Shown: positions 43,456 through 51,845, counted from the first letter of the stretch. The stretch is DNA of 64,000 nucleotides from Paenibacillus montaniterrae (GCF_018403185.1 NZ_BOSE01000008.1:62001-126000), one strand, 5' to 3'. Notes: generated by a model not told the origin, from the letters alone. Numbers and translations: made by a program.

Positions 43456-43640
43456 GGACCAAGAAGATGGCACGATACTAGAAAGCGAGGAGCGCAGCGT
43501 AGGCATTAGCTACGTGAGCACCGCAGCTTTCGGTAGCGTGACATATTCGCCGCCGACTATGCTACAACGCATAACATCGTCATCAAAGTCGTGCATTTTG
43601 AACATCATCTTCCAATAAAAGTTTTAAAATCGGGCTTTCA
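43456..43640 (+). repeat. Structured repeat copy 5 (type A)
   Basis: Nearly identical to copy 3 in its arms (TGGCACGATAC/GTAGCGTGACA; GAAAGC/GCTTTC), but the hairpin loop is changed to GCATTAG while the CGTAG/CTACG stem is kept. The linker matches the array 1 linker with a few changes. Confidence 0.88.
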
Positions 43641-43789
43641 GGACCAAGAAGCTTGGACGCTAGTAGAAAACGAGGAGCACAGCGTAGGCAAAAAGCTACG
43701 TGAGCACCGCAGTTTTCGCTAGCGTTCAAGATTCGCCGCCGAATAAGCTACAACGCATAACATCGTCATCAAAGTCCGATTTTTAAACC
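43641..43789 (+). repeat. Structured repeat copy 6 (type B)
   Basis: Outer arms CTTGGACGCTAG/CTAGCGTTCAAG. The inner stem is GAAAAC/GTTTTC, where the A-T pair replaces the G-C pair of copies 3 and 5 on both sides. It lacks the extra hairpin of copies 2 and 4. It ends GTCCGATTTTTAAACC, 11 bases from the end of the permease gene. Confidence 0.88.
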
Positions 43790-43799
43790 ACCACTAAAC

Positions 43800-44675
43800 T
43801 TAGCCTTTGATTGATCCTAGCATTGCTCCTTTCGCAAAATGCTTCTGCAAGAACGGATATACGCACAGAATCGGCAAGGTCGCAACTACGATTACTGCCA
43901 TTTTGACGGTTTGCTCTGGCGGCGGCACTGTTGCATCCAGATCAGAGCTGAATTCCATTCCGCTTGCCAATACGACAATTTGGCGAAGCAGCACTTGAAT
44001 CGGCCACATCTTGCTGTCGTTTAAATACATAATGGCGTTCAAGTAGGTGTTCCAGTAGGTTACGGCATAGAACAGCGATAATGTGGCAATTGCAGGCATC
44101 GATAGCGGCAAGACAATTCGGAATAAAATACCGAAGTCGCTGCTGCCGTCAATTTTGGCTGATTCCTCCAGACCTTCAGGAATGTTTTGAAAAAAGTTTT
44201 TCAATATAATTAAATTAAAAGCGCTGATTGTGGACGGAATAATTAACGCCAAGTAGCTGTCGATCAAGCCCATCTCTTTAACGACGAGAAAGCTTGGAAT
44301 TAAGCCTCCGCTAAACAGCATTGTAAATACGACGAGAAACATAATATATTTGCGGCCGTCAAGATCGCGGCGCGCCAAGCCGTAGGCCATAAGCGATGTT
44401 ATCAGCATACTGAACAGCGTACCAAACAGCGTAACACCGACCGAAACGCCCATTGCTTTAAAGATCGTATTGGTTGAGAATATGAAACGGTAAGCATCAA
44501 AGCTCCATTCAGTAGGGATCAGAATAAAGCGTTTGGCTGCCAGTTCAGCACTCGTTGTAAACGAGCCTGCCACTACATGCACGAAAGGCAGCACGGTTAT
44601 CAGCGCGATAATCGTTAATAGAAAGTAATTGACTAAAGCAAATATGCGTCCTTTGAAAGTACGATCCTCAATCAT
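43800..44675 (-). CDS. LplC-type sugar ABC transporter permease of importer 3
   Basis: A 291-residue permease with six spans, the EAA loop EGLEESAKIDGSSDFGILFR and the C-terminal KHFAKGAMLGSIKG of the LplC/YtcP group. GAGGAGG precedes the ATG; the partner gene ends 21 bases upstream. The stop codon is 11 bases from the end of the second repeat array. Downstream GH105 suggests the importer handles rhamnogalacturonan oligosaccharides. Confidence 0.9.
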   Translation of the reverse strand: MIEDRTFKGRIFALVNYFLLTIIALITVLPFVHVVAGSFTTSAELAAKRFILIPTEWSFDAYRFIFSTNTIFKAMGVSVGVTLFGTLFSMLITSLMAYGLARRDLDGRKYIMFLVVFTMLFSGGLIPSFLVVKEMGLIDSYLALIIPSTISAFNLIILKNFFQNIPEGLEESAKIDGSSDFGILFRIVLPLSMPAIATLSLFYAVTYWNTYLNAIMYLNDSKMWPIQVLLRQIVVLASGMEFSSDLDATVPPPEQTVKMAVIVVATLPILCVYPFLQKHFAKGAMLGSIKG

Positions 44676-44696
44676 CGTCTCCCCTCCTCGTTGTAA

Positions 44697-45644
44697 TTAA
44701 TAAACGCCTTCCTCACCCATTTTTTTCGCCAAATAGTTTGCGAACATGACCAGAATTAGACCGACAAGCGATTTGAAGAAGCCGATCGCCGTACTATAGC
44801 TGAACTGACCTTGACGCAAGCCGGCGGTATAGACATACGTATCAATAATTTCAGCTACCTCGCGATTCATGGAGTTCAACAGCAAGTACACATGCTCAAA
44901 GCCCAGCTCCAGCACATCGCCAATTTTTAGAATCAGCAGTACGATAATGACGCTGCGGATAGCCGGCAGTGTAATATGCCAAACTTGTCTCATGCGGGAA
45001 GCGCCATCCATTCGGGCTGCTTCATATAGCTGCGGATCGATTGAGGCAATCGCCGCCAAATATATAATCGTTCCCCACCCCGCTTCACGCCATATGACCT
45101 GAATAATGTAAATCGGTCGAAACCAGGCGTTGCTCAGCAGGAAATTGACTTTTTCAAAACCAAAGTAGACGAGCAATTCATTAATGATGCCGCCATCCAT
45201 CGTAAGCATAACGAAGCTGATCGAAACGATAATGACCCAGGATAGAAAATGCGGCAAGTAAACAAGCGATTGAAACAGTCGTTTGAAAAAATTGATCCTT
45301 ACCTCATTCAGCATTAGAGCCAAAATAATCGGTATCGGAAAATAAAAGAACAGGTTCATCGCAAATAAAATTAACGTATTGGATAATATGTTTAAAAAAT
45401 CCGGCTCAGTAAATAAGCGTTCAAAATGCTTGAATCCTACCCACTCGCTGCCTGTAAAGCCAAAAAAGGGCTTAAAGTCTTGAAATGCAATGACAAGGCC
45501 AAACATCGGAATATACTTGAAAATAATAAAATACAAAATACCTGGCGCAATCATGATATACAGCCACTTGTTGCGCCATATTCGCCTGGACAGCTCGCTT
45601 TTTAGCCTGCTTGCTGGAGCTTGTTTTGCTAGCGCTTCCTGCAT
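44697..45644 (-). CDS. LplB-type sugar ABC transporter permease of importer 3
   Basis: A 315-residue permease with six spans: KWLYIMIAPGILYFIIFKYI, the LplB-like FGLVIAFQDFKPFFGFTGSE and the EAA loop LYEAARMDGASRMRQVWHIT. I use the ATG at 45644, preceded by GGGGAGAAGG. It lies between the binding-protein gene and the LplC-type permease gene in one operon. Confidence 0.9.
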   Translation of the reverse strand: MQEALAKQAPASRLKSELSRRIWRNKWLYIMIAPGILYFIIFKYIPMFGLVIAFQDFKPFFGFTGSEWVGFKHFERLFTEPDFLNILSNTLILFAMNLFFYFPIPIILALMLNEVRINFFKRLFQSLVYLPHFLSWVIIVSISFVMLTMDGGIINELLVYFGFEKVNFLLSNAWFRPIYIIQVIWREAGWGTIIYLAAIASIDPQLYEAARMDGASRMRQVWHITLPAIRSVIIVLLILKIGDVLELGFEHVYLLLNSMNREVAEIIDTYVYTAGLRQGQFSYSTAIGFFKSLVGLILVMFANYLAKKMGEEGVY

Positions 45645-45769
45645 GTCCTTCTCCCCTTCCCGTGTTGAATATCCAAATAACATAATGCTGTGTACAGAGC
45701 TATTTCATTTCATAGCTTCATATTTGTAATAGAGCAGACCGTTTTACTGACCAGATGCAGAGGAAGAGA

Positions 45770-45794
45770 AGGGCATAAGCCTGAAGCTTGCCCC
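45770..45794 (-). terminator. Possible partial terminator after the binding-protein gene
   Basis: On the minus strand GGGC-AAGC pairs with GCTT-AT-GCCC (two-base bulge), followed by a T/C-rich stretch. It sits between the lipoprotein and permease genes, the same operon position as the stem-loop at 24075-24109. Confidence 0.4.
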
Positions 45795-45839
45795 TCTACT
45801 TCTTCCTTCATGCTAAAGCAGCGCGGTTCGCCTGCCTGT

Positions 45840-47393
45840 TTATTGCTTGTAAGCAGCGTTGAACTCCTCAATAATTTGCTGACCGCCACGAGACTTCCAA
45901 TCCTCAACTGCTGCCTCAAAGCCAGCGCGGTCGATTGTACCGTACATATATTTATAGGTTGCATCAGTAATCAGCTCTTGCAGCTGAGTGCCTTTTTCTG
46001 CAAAGGTTACAGAATCCAGTGAAGCGGTTGGATCATGAATGGCTATTTTCTCGTTTTCAACGATGAGCTGCTCGGCAAGAATACGAGCTTCAAGATCATG
46101 GAAAGGCTCAAGCATGCCGTTGGTTTCAGCTTCGCCAATTACACTGTCCTTGTAGCCTTTAACCTCGCGTTCTGTCAGCTCCTTATCATCAGATGCCTTA
46201 GCTTTGCCATCCTCTACTGTATAGTGAACGTTTTCAATGCCCCAGAACATCAAATTCGCTACTTCAGGCGTCATCATTTTGTCGAAGAAAGCGAGAATGC
46301 TCTTAAGCTGAGCCTCGTCTTTGATCGCTGTTTTCGGGAACAGCACGACGTTGTTGTAGCCAGGAATTGCCCATGTCGTTACATTTCCGTTAGGACCTTC
46401 AATTAACGCATGTACGCTTGTTACAGCACTAGGTACGTTTTTCACCAGGTCTTTATCCAAGGTGTTGACATCCTGCATCGCACCAATGTAGATGCCCGCT
46501 TTGCCGCTTGTGAACAACGCTACCTGATCAGTTTTGCTCGTGCCGGCAAAGTCAACGTTCATTAGGCCGTTATCGCGGAATTTTTTCATATAATCCATCG
46601 CGGCGAAATACTCGTCAAACATAAACTCTGGCAGCAGCTGTCCATCCTTTTCGCCCCAGTTAGTTGGTACGTTAAACCAGGAAGCAATCGTTTTAAATGC
46701 GCCATAGATCAGATCGTTGCGGTCAGCCAAGCCAATTGTATCGTCAACATTGTTGCCGTCCGGATCTTCCTTCGTAAATTTCTCTGCCATCACATATAAA
46801 TCATCAACTGTTTTAGGCGCTTCCAAACCTAGCTTGTCGGCCCAATCCTTACGATAAATAATGCCTTGACGCGCTAGCGGACGTCCAATATAGAGCGAAT
46901 ACAGCTTGCCGTCTACCTTCGTATTGTTCAAAATTTCAGGCTTTAATTTGTTCAGATTAGGGAACTCCTCCAGGTAAGGTCCGATCTCCCAAAACTGTCC
47001 TTCGCGAATCGCTTCTTTCATTTGTAAAAATGTGCTTTGGTTTTTCAAGTAAACAACCTCTGGCAGGCTGCTCGTTGCAAATGAAGCGTTCAATTTCTCC
47101 TCATATGAGTCTGCAGGGAAGAATTGATAAGTAAGCTTCGTATTTGTTAGCTTTTCAACCTCAGTTTTAATCGTATCTGGCGGTGTTTCAGCCACATTCA
47201 GCGGCAGCATAATTGTAAATTCTGTTGGTTCTGCTGGTTGCTCTGGTGTACTGCCGGAATTCGAATCTGTGTCTGTCGTCGATGTTGGTGTCGGTGTTGC
47301 ATTGGAGTTGTTGTTCTTGCCTCCACAGGCGCTAAGCACCAAAGAAAGCGCTAACAAAATAGACAATAAACTAAATGCTTGCTTCTTCCTCAT
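45840..47393 (-). CDS. LipO-type oligosaccharide-binding lipoprotein of importer 3
   Basis: A 517-residue binding protein with lipobox LSAC after FSLLSILLALSLVLSAC and an Asn/Thr/Ser linker. DPDGNNVDDTIGLADRNDLI contains an EF-hand-like calcium loop (DxDxNxxDD) as in alginate-oligosaccharide-binding AlgQ proteins. The ATG at 47393 has GGAGG nine bases upstream. It should capture pectin-type oligosaccharides for the two permeases downstream. It is clearly paralogous to the lipoprotein at 47759. Confidence 0.9.
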   Translation of the reverse strand: MRKKQAFSLLSILLALSLVLSACGGKNNNSNATPTPTSTTDTDSNSGSTPEQPAEPTEFTIMLPLNVAETPPDTIKTEVEKLTNTKLTYQFFPADSYEEKLNASFATSSLPEVVYLKNQSTFLQMKEAIREGQFWEIGPYLEEFPNLNKLKPEILNNTKVDGKLYSLYIGRPLARQGIIYRKDWADKLGLEAPKTVDDLYVMAEKFTKEDPDGNNVDDTIGLADRNDLIYGAFKTIASWFNVPTNWGEKDGQLLPEFMFDEYFAAMDYMKKFRDNGLMNVDFAGTSKTDQVALFTSGKAGIYIGAMQDVNTLDKDLVKNVPSAVTSVHALIEGPNGNVTTWAIPGYNNVVLFPKTAIKDEAQLKSILAFFDKMMTPEVANLMFWGIENVHYTVEDGKAKASDDKELTEREVKGYKDSVIGEAETNGMLEPFHDLEARILAEQLIVENEKIAIHDPTASLDSVTFAEKGTQLQELITDATYKYMYGTIDRAGFEAAVEDWKSRGGQQIIEEFNAAYKQ

Positions 47394-47670
47394 ACTCCGT
47401 GACCTCCGTTTTCTTTTCATTTAAATTTACTTTCGACTCGACTGTGCCTTTCTAGCTGAACTCGCAATCAAGCTGTTTATTGCTTGCTTCCTCAAGATAG
47501 CACCCACAGCCTTGGTGCCGAAACAATCATTTGCTCATGCTGAAGCCTTTTGCAGAGCATGTGAGGTAATGATTATTGAGCGAGTTTATGATACTCGCCG
47601 CCGCGCCACCAGAACGCGTCTGAAAATTTTGAGGACACTGAACGGATTTTCAGGCACGCTCCTGTGCTGG
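47394..47670. other. Intergenic region with several inverted repeats
   Basis: No gene is convincing here. Imperfect inverted repeats include ATCATTTGCTCATGCT against AGAGCATGTGAGGTAATGAT (about 47525-47573) and CTGAAAAT against ATTTTCAG (about 47622-47655). The stretch ACTCGCCGCCGCG recalls ATTCGCCGCCGA of the repeat family, but no other part matches. The promoter of the importer 3 operon must lie here. Confidence 0.4.
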
Positions 47671-47673
47671 CAT

Positions 47674-47721
47674 AAAAAAACTGCGGCAGGCAAGCGCTGA
47701 AATGCGCTGCTCTGCCGCAGT
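47674..47721 (-). terminator. Terminator of the second lipoprotein gene
   Basis: ACTGCGGCAG (47680-47689) pairs perfectly with CTGCCGCAGT (47712-47721), with an inner AGCGC/GCGCT stem. A run of seven T follows on the minus strand. It separates the lipoprotein gene at 47759 from the importer 3 operon. Confidence 0.85.
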
Positions 47722-47758
47722 CTGTTAAAATGCTCAAAATGCTCATCGGGGTACATGC

Positions 47759-49267
47759 CTACTGATTGTATGCTGCTGAATACTCAGCAATAATTTGGTT
47801 GCCGCCGTTTTTGCGCCATAGCTCCACTTGCTGGGCAAAGCCCTGCTCGTCGATTGCGCCTAAAATATAATTGTACGTAGCATCGGATATGATTTTGAAG
47901 AGCTCGCTGCCCCGTTCATCATAGGTTGCAGACTCCAGCCCGATCGTCGGGTCCGCTACTATAAATTTATTGTTATCCTCCACCAGCTGCTCGGCATAGC
48001 TCCATAAATGATGCTGCTGCGCGACCTCCATTACATTGGGATTACTCAGATCAGCAATCATAAGCGAGAACAGCGCATCAACCTCCTGTGTACGCAAAGC
48101 GGCCAGCTCCTCAGGCAAAATCGCCTTGCCGTCCTTCACATAATAATGCTTATCCTCGATGCCAAAGTGAAGCAGATTGGCAACATCAGCGTCCATTGTA
48201 CGGTCAAAAAAGGCCAGCACCTTCAGCAGCTCCTCTTCTGTAGCAATTGCCTTTTTGGAAAACAGATACAAGCCGTTGAAATTAGGGATCGACCATATGC
48301 GATAGCCTGACGGACCTTCTATGCGGTTAATTACGGTAAACTCCACGCTTTCATTAAATTGCTTGGCCTCCTCATACAGTCGCTTCACATCCGTCATAGC
48401 GCCGATATATACGCCCGCGACCCCACGGATCAACAGCTCACGCTGCATTTCCTTGCTTGTTACGGGAAAATCAACATTAATCAGCTTTTCCTCATACAGC
48501 GTTTTCATAAAGTTCATCGTGTTCATATACGCTTCGGTTTCGAACTCCGGTATGAAGCCTTGCTCTGTCAGCTCCCAGTTGTTCGGAGTACCAAAATAGG
48601 AGCTTAACGTTTTGAATGCACCGTATATCAGATCGTTGCGATCGGTTAAGCCAATCGTATCATCAACCCCGTTGTCATCCGGGTCCTGATACGTAAAGGC
48701 ATGCAGAACATCATACAATTGCTCAATCGTGGACGGCTCTTTCAGCCCCAAATTTTCAAGCCAGTCCTTGCGCACAATAATACCTTGACGCGAAGATGGA
48801 CGCTCGGTATATAAGCCGTAAATTTTCCCGTCGACTGCAGTTTGCCTGAAAATATCCTCGCTCAAATGCTTTAAGTTAGGAAAATCCTTCAGGTAAGGAC
48901 CGATTTCCCAAAATGCGCCTGTACGAATCGCATTTTTGACAGAAAGATAGTCTGTATATTTTACAAAGGTCACCTTTTTGTAGGAGCTTGTCGTTAGTGC
49001 AGTGTTCATTTTATCAGAGTAGATTCCATCCGGCACCCAGCTTATGTCGAGCCGAGTATTTGTCAGCTGCTGCAGCAGGTCGAGTGTTTCATCACTTGGA
49101 GAATGAGGAAAATGCAACGGCACCATTATCGAAATTTCGGTTGGCTTCGTCTCCTCGACTGTTGTCATGCCCACAGAAGCAGCGCAGCCACATAAATATG
49201 CAATCATCATTACAGGCACGCAAAATCGAATGAAATTGAGCATGCAGGAGCGTTTATACCGCTTCAT
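47759..49267 (-). CDS. Second LipO-type binding lipoprotein, paralogue of importer 3 protein
   Basis: A 502-residue lipoprotein (N-terminal span, lipobox LCGC) sharing block after block with the protein at 45840: FWEIGPYLKDFPNLKHL, ERPSSRQGIIVRKDWLE and the calcium-loop-like DPDDNGVDDTIGLTDRNDLI. It has its own terminator and is divergent from a membrane AraC regulator across 151 bases, so it is transcribed apart from the permeases. It could supply importer 3 with a second specificity or present ligand to the neighbouring membrane regulator. GAGGGGG precedes the ATG. Confidence 0.87.
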   Translation of the reverse strand: MKRYKRSCMLNFIRFCVPVMMIAYLCGCAASVGMTTVEETKPTEISIMVPLHFPHSPSDETLDLLQQLTNTRLDISWVPDGIYSDKMNTALTTSSYKKVTFVKYTDYLSVKNAIRTGAFWEIGPYLKDFPNLKHLSEDIFRQTAVDGKIYGLYTERPSSRQGIIVRKDWLENLGLKEPSTIEQLYDVLHAFTYQDPDDNGVDDTIGLTDRNDLIYGAFKTLSSYFGTPNNWELTEQGFIPEFETEAYMNTMNFMKTLYEEKLINVDFPVTSKEMQRELLIRGVAGVYIGAMTDVKRLYEEAKQFNESVEFTVINRIEGPSGYRIWSIPNFNGLYLFSKKAIATEEELLKVLAFFDRTMDADVANLLHFGIEDKHYYVKDGKAILPEELAALRTQEVDALFSLMIADLSNPNVMEVAQQHHLWSYAEQLVEDNNKFIVADPTIGLESATYDERGSELFKIISDATYNYILGAIDEQGFAQQVELWRKNGGNQIIAEYSAAYNQ

Positions 49268-49324
49268 TCTAGATCCCCCTCTAGGATTTTATGGTATTTC
49301 ATGGTAAAACTGAGATGATGATTA

Positions 49325-49354
49325 TTGCCACGCTAGATGATTATTGTCTATAAT
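49325..49354 (+). promoter_or_regulatory. SigA-type promoter of the membrane AraC gene
   Basis: TTGCCA (49325-49330), an 18-base spacer and TATAAT (49349-49354), about 65 bases before the start codon at 49419. Both boxes are close to consensus. Confidence 0.6.
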
Positions 49355-49368
49355 GTATGCGTTTACTA
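49353..49368 (-). promoter_or_regulatory. Candidate cre site over the transcription start
   Basis: On the minus strand TAGTAAACGCATACAT matches the 16-base cre consensus with one mismatch. It overlaps the -10 box and expected start point of the promoter at 49325-49354, where CcpA binding would block RNA polymerase. Confidence 0.45.
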
Positions 49369-49418
49369 AAATAAAGCTAATGACTATCTTCATAACTCAT
49401 AATAAGGTGTTGAGGGCT

Positions 49419-51737
49419 ATGCGTTCTTTGAACTATCTAACCAAGCTGATTATTTTCGGCTGCCTGCTGAGTACAATTCCCGTTATTTTTATCGGAATCT
49501 TCGCTTATGTGACAGCATCAAATGAAATACAAAAAAATGTTAACGAAGGAAAAATGCAGTTGATCATGCAGATCAATTCAAATGTAGAACAGAAACTAAC
49601 GACTGTCAACCACACGATGAATCAGGTGCTTGCCTCAACTGTACTTAAGCGGGCCATGTCGCAAACGCTAAATGCCGCCGATTTTATGCTTTATGATGAT
49701 CTGCGCAACGAAATTCGCCATATGCAATCCTTTGACACCCGACTTGAGGATGTTATTTTGCTCAACCAGCGCCATAATTGGCTCATTAAAAATTCTGGGC
49801 TGTACGAGTTGAGCGAATATGAATATGCCGAGCAGCTGTCAGAGCTGATTCATGTTCCTGAGCATTCTTCCTGGGTGCTGACGCCGTCTTATTTGTTCTA
49901 TAGCGAGGAATTTTCAAGAAATACAGCGCTGTGCCCATACAATATTACGCTCGTCAAGCAGCTTCCAGCCAATAGCCTGGACACATACGGCCTTGCCCTG
50001 GCTACGATCCCGACCTGCACATTGCAGGAAATGGTCGAGCAAAACATCGATTCCAGCTCCAAGGTCATTATTTTTGACGAGCAGCACAATATTTTGGTTC
50101 ATACGGATCAGTCGCTTATCGGACAGAAAATAGACGAAGCTGGCATTGATCTGGCTGCCTTGAATGAAATGAGCGGTCAGTACAATACGCAAATTAATCA
50201 AATTTCGTCGGCTGTCACCTATTACAAATCGTCGCTCACCGGCTGGACGTATATGTCCATTTCATCAATCGAGGCTTTGACAAGCGAATCGAAAAAAATC
50301 GGCCAGTACACGCTATATATTTGCATCGGGCTGATTGTGCTTTGCTTTCTGTTTGTATGGCTGGGTACCAAGCAGTTTTATAGTCCGGTGCGCCGTTTGC
50401 TGCTGCAAATTAGCGGCAGCGATCAGCAAGCGGAGGACCAGCAGCTGGAGCGAAGCACGAATGAATTTCAGCTTATTAGCGAGCGCGTGCATGAGCTGTT
50501 CCAGTCGAAATCCGAGCTGGAGCATCAGGTCAAGCAGCATATTCATCAGGTGCGCACGCTGTTTTTCATGAAGGCCTATCAAGGGCAAATTAAAGCTGGA
50601 GAAATGCGCACTCAGCTGCAGCAATTTGGCTATGGCAAGCAGCTCGAGCAGTGGCATACGATGGCCGGCATGACGATTCAAATTGATTTTCATGCCGCGA
50701 GCAGCCATACGATTCAAGATATCGACCTGCTGCTGTTTGCACTGCACAATGTCGTAGAGGAGTGGATTCCTGCTGAGCAACGGCTCGCTCCGATCATTTT
50801 GGATCAAAGCGTCGTCGTTATTATCGGCTCGGCTGAACAGGAAGCAGACGTGTTCCACTCGATGCAGTACAGCTTAACGGAATCGCTGCAGCGGCAGGTG
50901 CAGCAGCTGTTGAATTTGCAAATTAGTATCGGGATCAGTGCGCCGTTTTACGAGCTTGGCGGCATAGGCAGCGCTTATCGGGAAGGACTGGATGCACTGA
51001 AGCATCGCATGATTCTCGGGGCAGGAATTATTATTCAATATGATCAAATGAATGAGCATCGTCATGTGCTGCAGCTTAGCTATCCGCAGCAGCTCGAGCA
51101 CGAATTGCTGGATGCGATCAAGGTGGCCGAGGAGGAGCGCGCCAAGGAGCTGCTGACTCAGCTGCTTCATAGCGTATTCCAGTCCGACCGCTCGCCGCAT
51201 GAGTTTCAGTTCCCGCTGACGAGACTGCTTAATAATTTGATCATCTCGATGCAGGAATCGGGCATTACGCTTAAGCAGCTCAAGCATCAGCAGGGCTCTC
51301 TGCTGGAGCAGCTGCTGAAAATCCAGCATAAGCAGGAAATCGAACGCTGGTTCTGGAAAACGGTCATCCAGCCGCTTGTTGTTATTTATCGCGATAGGCA
51401 AGAGGAACAATATCATAAGCTGTCTGAAAAGATTATTGATCTGGTGCAGCAATATTACGATACCGACTTGACGCTGGAGGAGTGCGCTGCGCGTCTGCAT
51501 TACAACGCGAATTATTTAAGCAGCGTGTTCCGCAAGGAGACCAGTGTTTCATTTAGCGACTATTTGACGATGTATCGCTTTAAAATGGCTAAGAAATGGC
51601 TGGCCGAATCGGATATTGCGATCAAGGATATTGCTGCCAAGCTGCGCTATAACAACCCGCAAAACTTTATTCGCTCCTTCCGCAAGCATGAAGGGATGAC
51701 GCCTGGACAGTATCGCGACAGGTTTAAAAGCGCTTGA
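49419..51737 (+). CDS. Membrane-bound AraC family regulator with extracellular sensor
   Basis: A 772-residue one-component regulator. A membrane span (residues about 9-31), an extracellular sensing domain of about 265 residues, a second span (YTLYICIGLIVLCFLFVWLG), a long cytoplasmic linker rich in Gln/Leu helices, and a C-terminal AraC double helix-turn-helix (LEECAARLHYNANYLSSVFR; IKDIAAKLRYNNPQNFIRSF). It has no kinase or receiver domain, so it must sense outside and bind DNA directly, like YtdP/LplR-type proteins. The likely targets are the divergent lipoprotein gene and importer 3. Start chosen at 49419 with AAGGTG upstream. Confidence 0.87.
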   Translation: MRSLNYLTKLIIFGCLLSTIPVIFIGIFAYVTASNEIQKNVNEGKMQLIMQINSNVEQKLTTVNHTMNQVLASTVLKRAMSQTLNAADFMLYDDLRNEIRHMQSFDTRLEDVILLNQRHNWLIKNSGLYELSEYEYAEQLSELIHVPEHSSWVLTPSYLFYSEEFSRNTALCPYNITLVKQLPANSLDTYGLALATIPTCTLQEMVEQNIDSSSKVIIFDEQHNILVHTDQSLIGQKIDEAGIDLAALNEMSGQYNTQINQISSAVTYYKSSLTGWTYMSISSIEALTSESKKIGQYTLYICIGLIVLCFLFVWLGTKQFYSPVRRLLLQISGSDQQAEDQQLERSTNEFQLISERVHELFQSKSELEHQVKQHIHQVRTLFFMKAYQGQIKAGEMRTQLQQFGYGKQLEQWHTMAGMTIQIDFHAASSHTIQDIDLLLFALHNVVEEWIPAEQRLAPIILDQSVVVIIGSAEQEADVFHSMQYSLTESLQRQVQQLLNLQISIGISAPFYELGGIGSAYREGLDALKHRMILGAGIIIQYDQMNEHRHVLQLSYPQQLEHELLDAIKVAEEERAKELLTQLLHSVFQSDRSPHEFQFPLTRLLNNLIISMQESGITLKQLKHQQGSLLEQLLKIQHKQEIERWFWKTVIQPLVVIYRDRQEEQYHKLSEKIIDLVQQYYDTDLTLEECAARLHYNANYLSSVFRKETSVSFSDYLTMYRFKMAKKWLAESDIAIKDIAAKLRYNNPQNFIRSFRKHEGMTPGQYRDRFKSA

Positions 51738-51765
51738 TGAAAGGTTCTTGCATTATAGAATGATC

Positions 51766-51811
51766 GAAGACGCTTCCTGCTCGGCAGCAAATGCTGGCAG
51801 GAAGCGTCTTC
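51766..51811 (+). terminator. Strong terminator with a 15-base perfect stem
   Basis: GAAGACGCTTCCTGC (51766-51780) pairs exactly with GCAGGAAGCGTCTTC (51797-51811) around a smaller CAGC/GCTG hairpin, followed by a T-rich stretch. It ends the membrane AraC gene and may also stop the convergent TetR gene. Confidence 0.85.
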
Positions 51812-51845
51812 TGTCTTTTGACAGCGCTAGGAGCGGCATCAAGCT

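Noticed and set aside
40471..43789. Insertion sequence or transposase remnant
   Set aside because: No transposase-like frame and no terminal inverted repeats or target-site duplications were seen at the array edges.
47512..47700. Small gene of 62 codons on the plus strand
   Set aside because: No ribosome-binding site, basic composition, and it runs through the terminator at 47674-47721.
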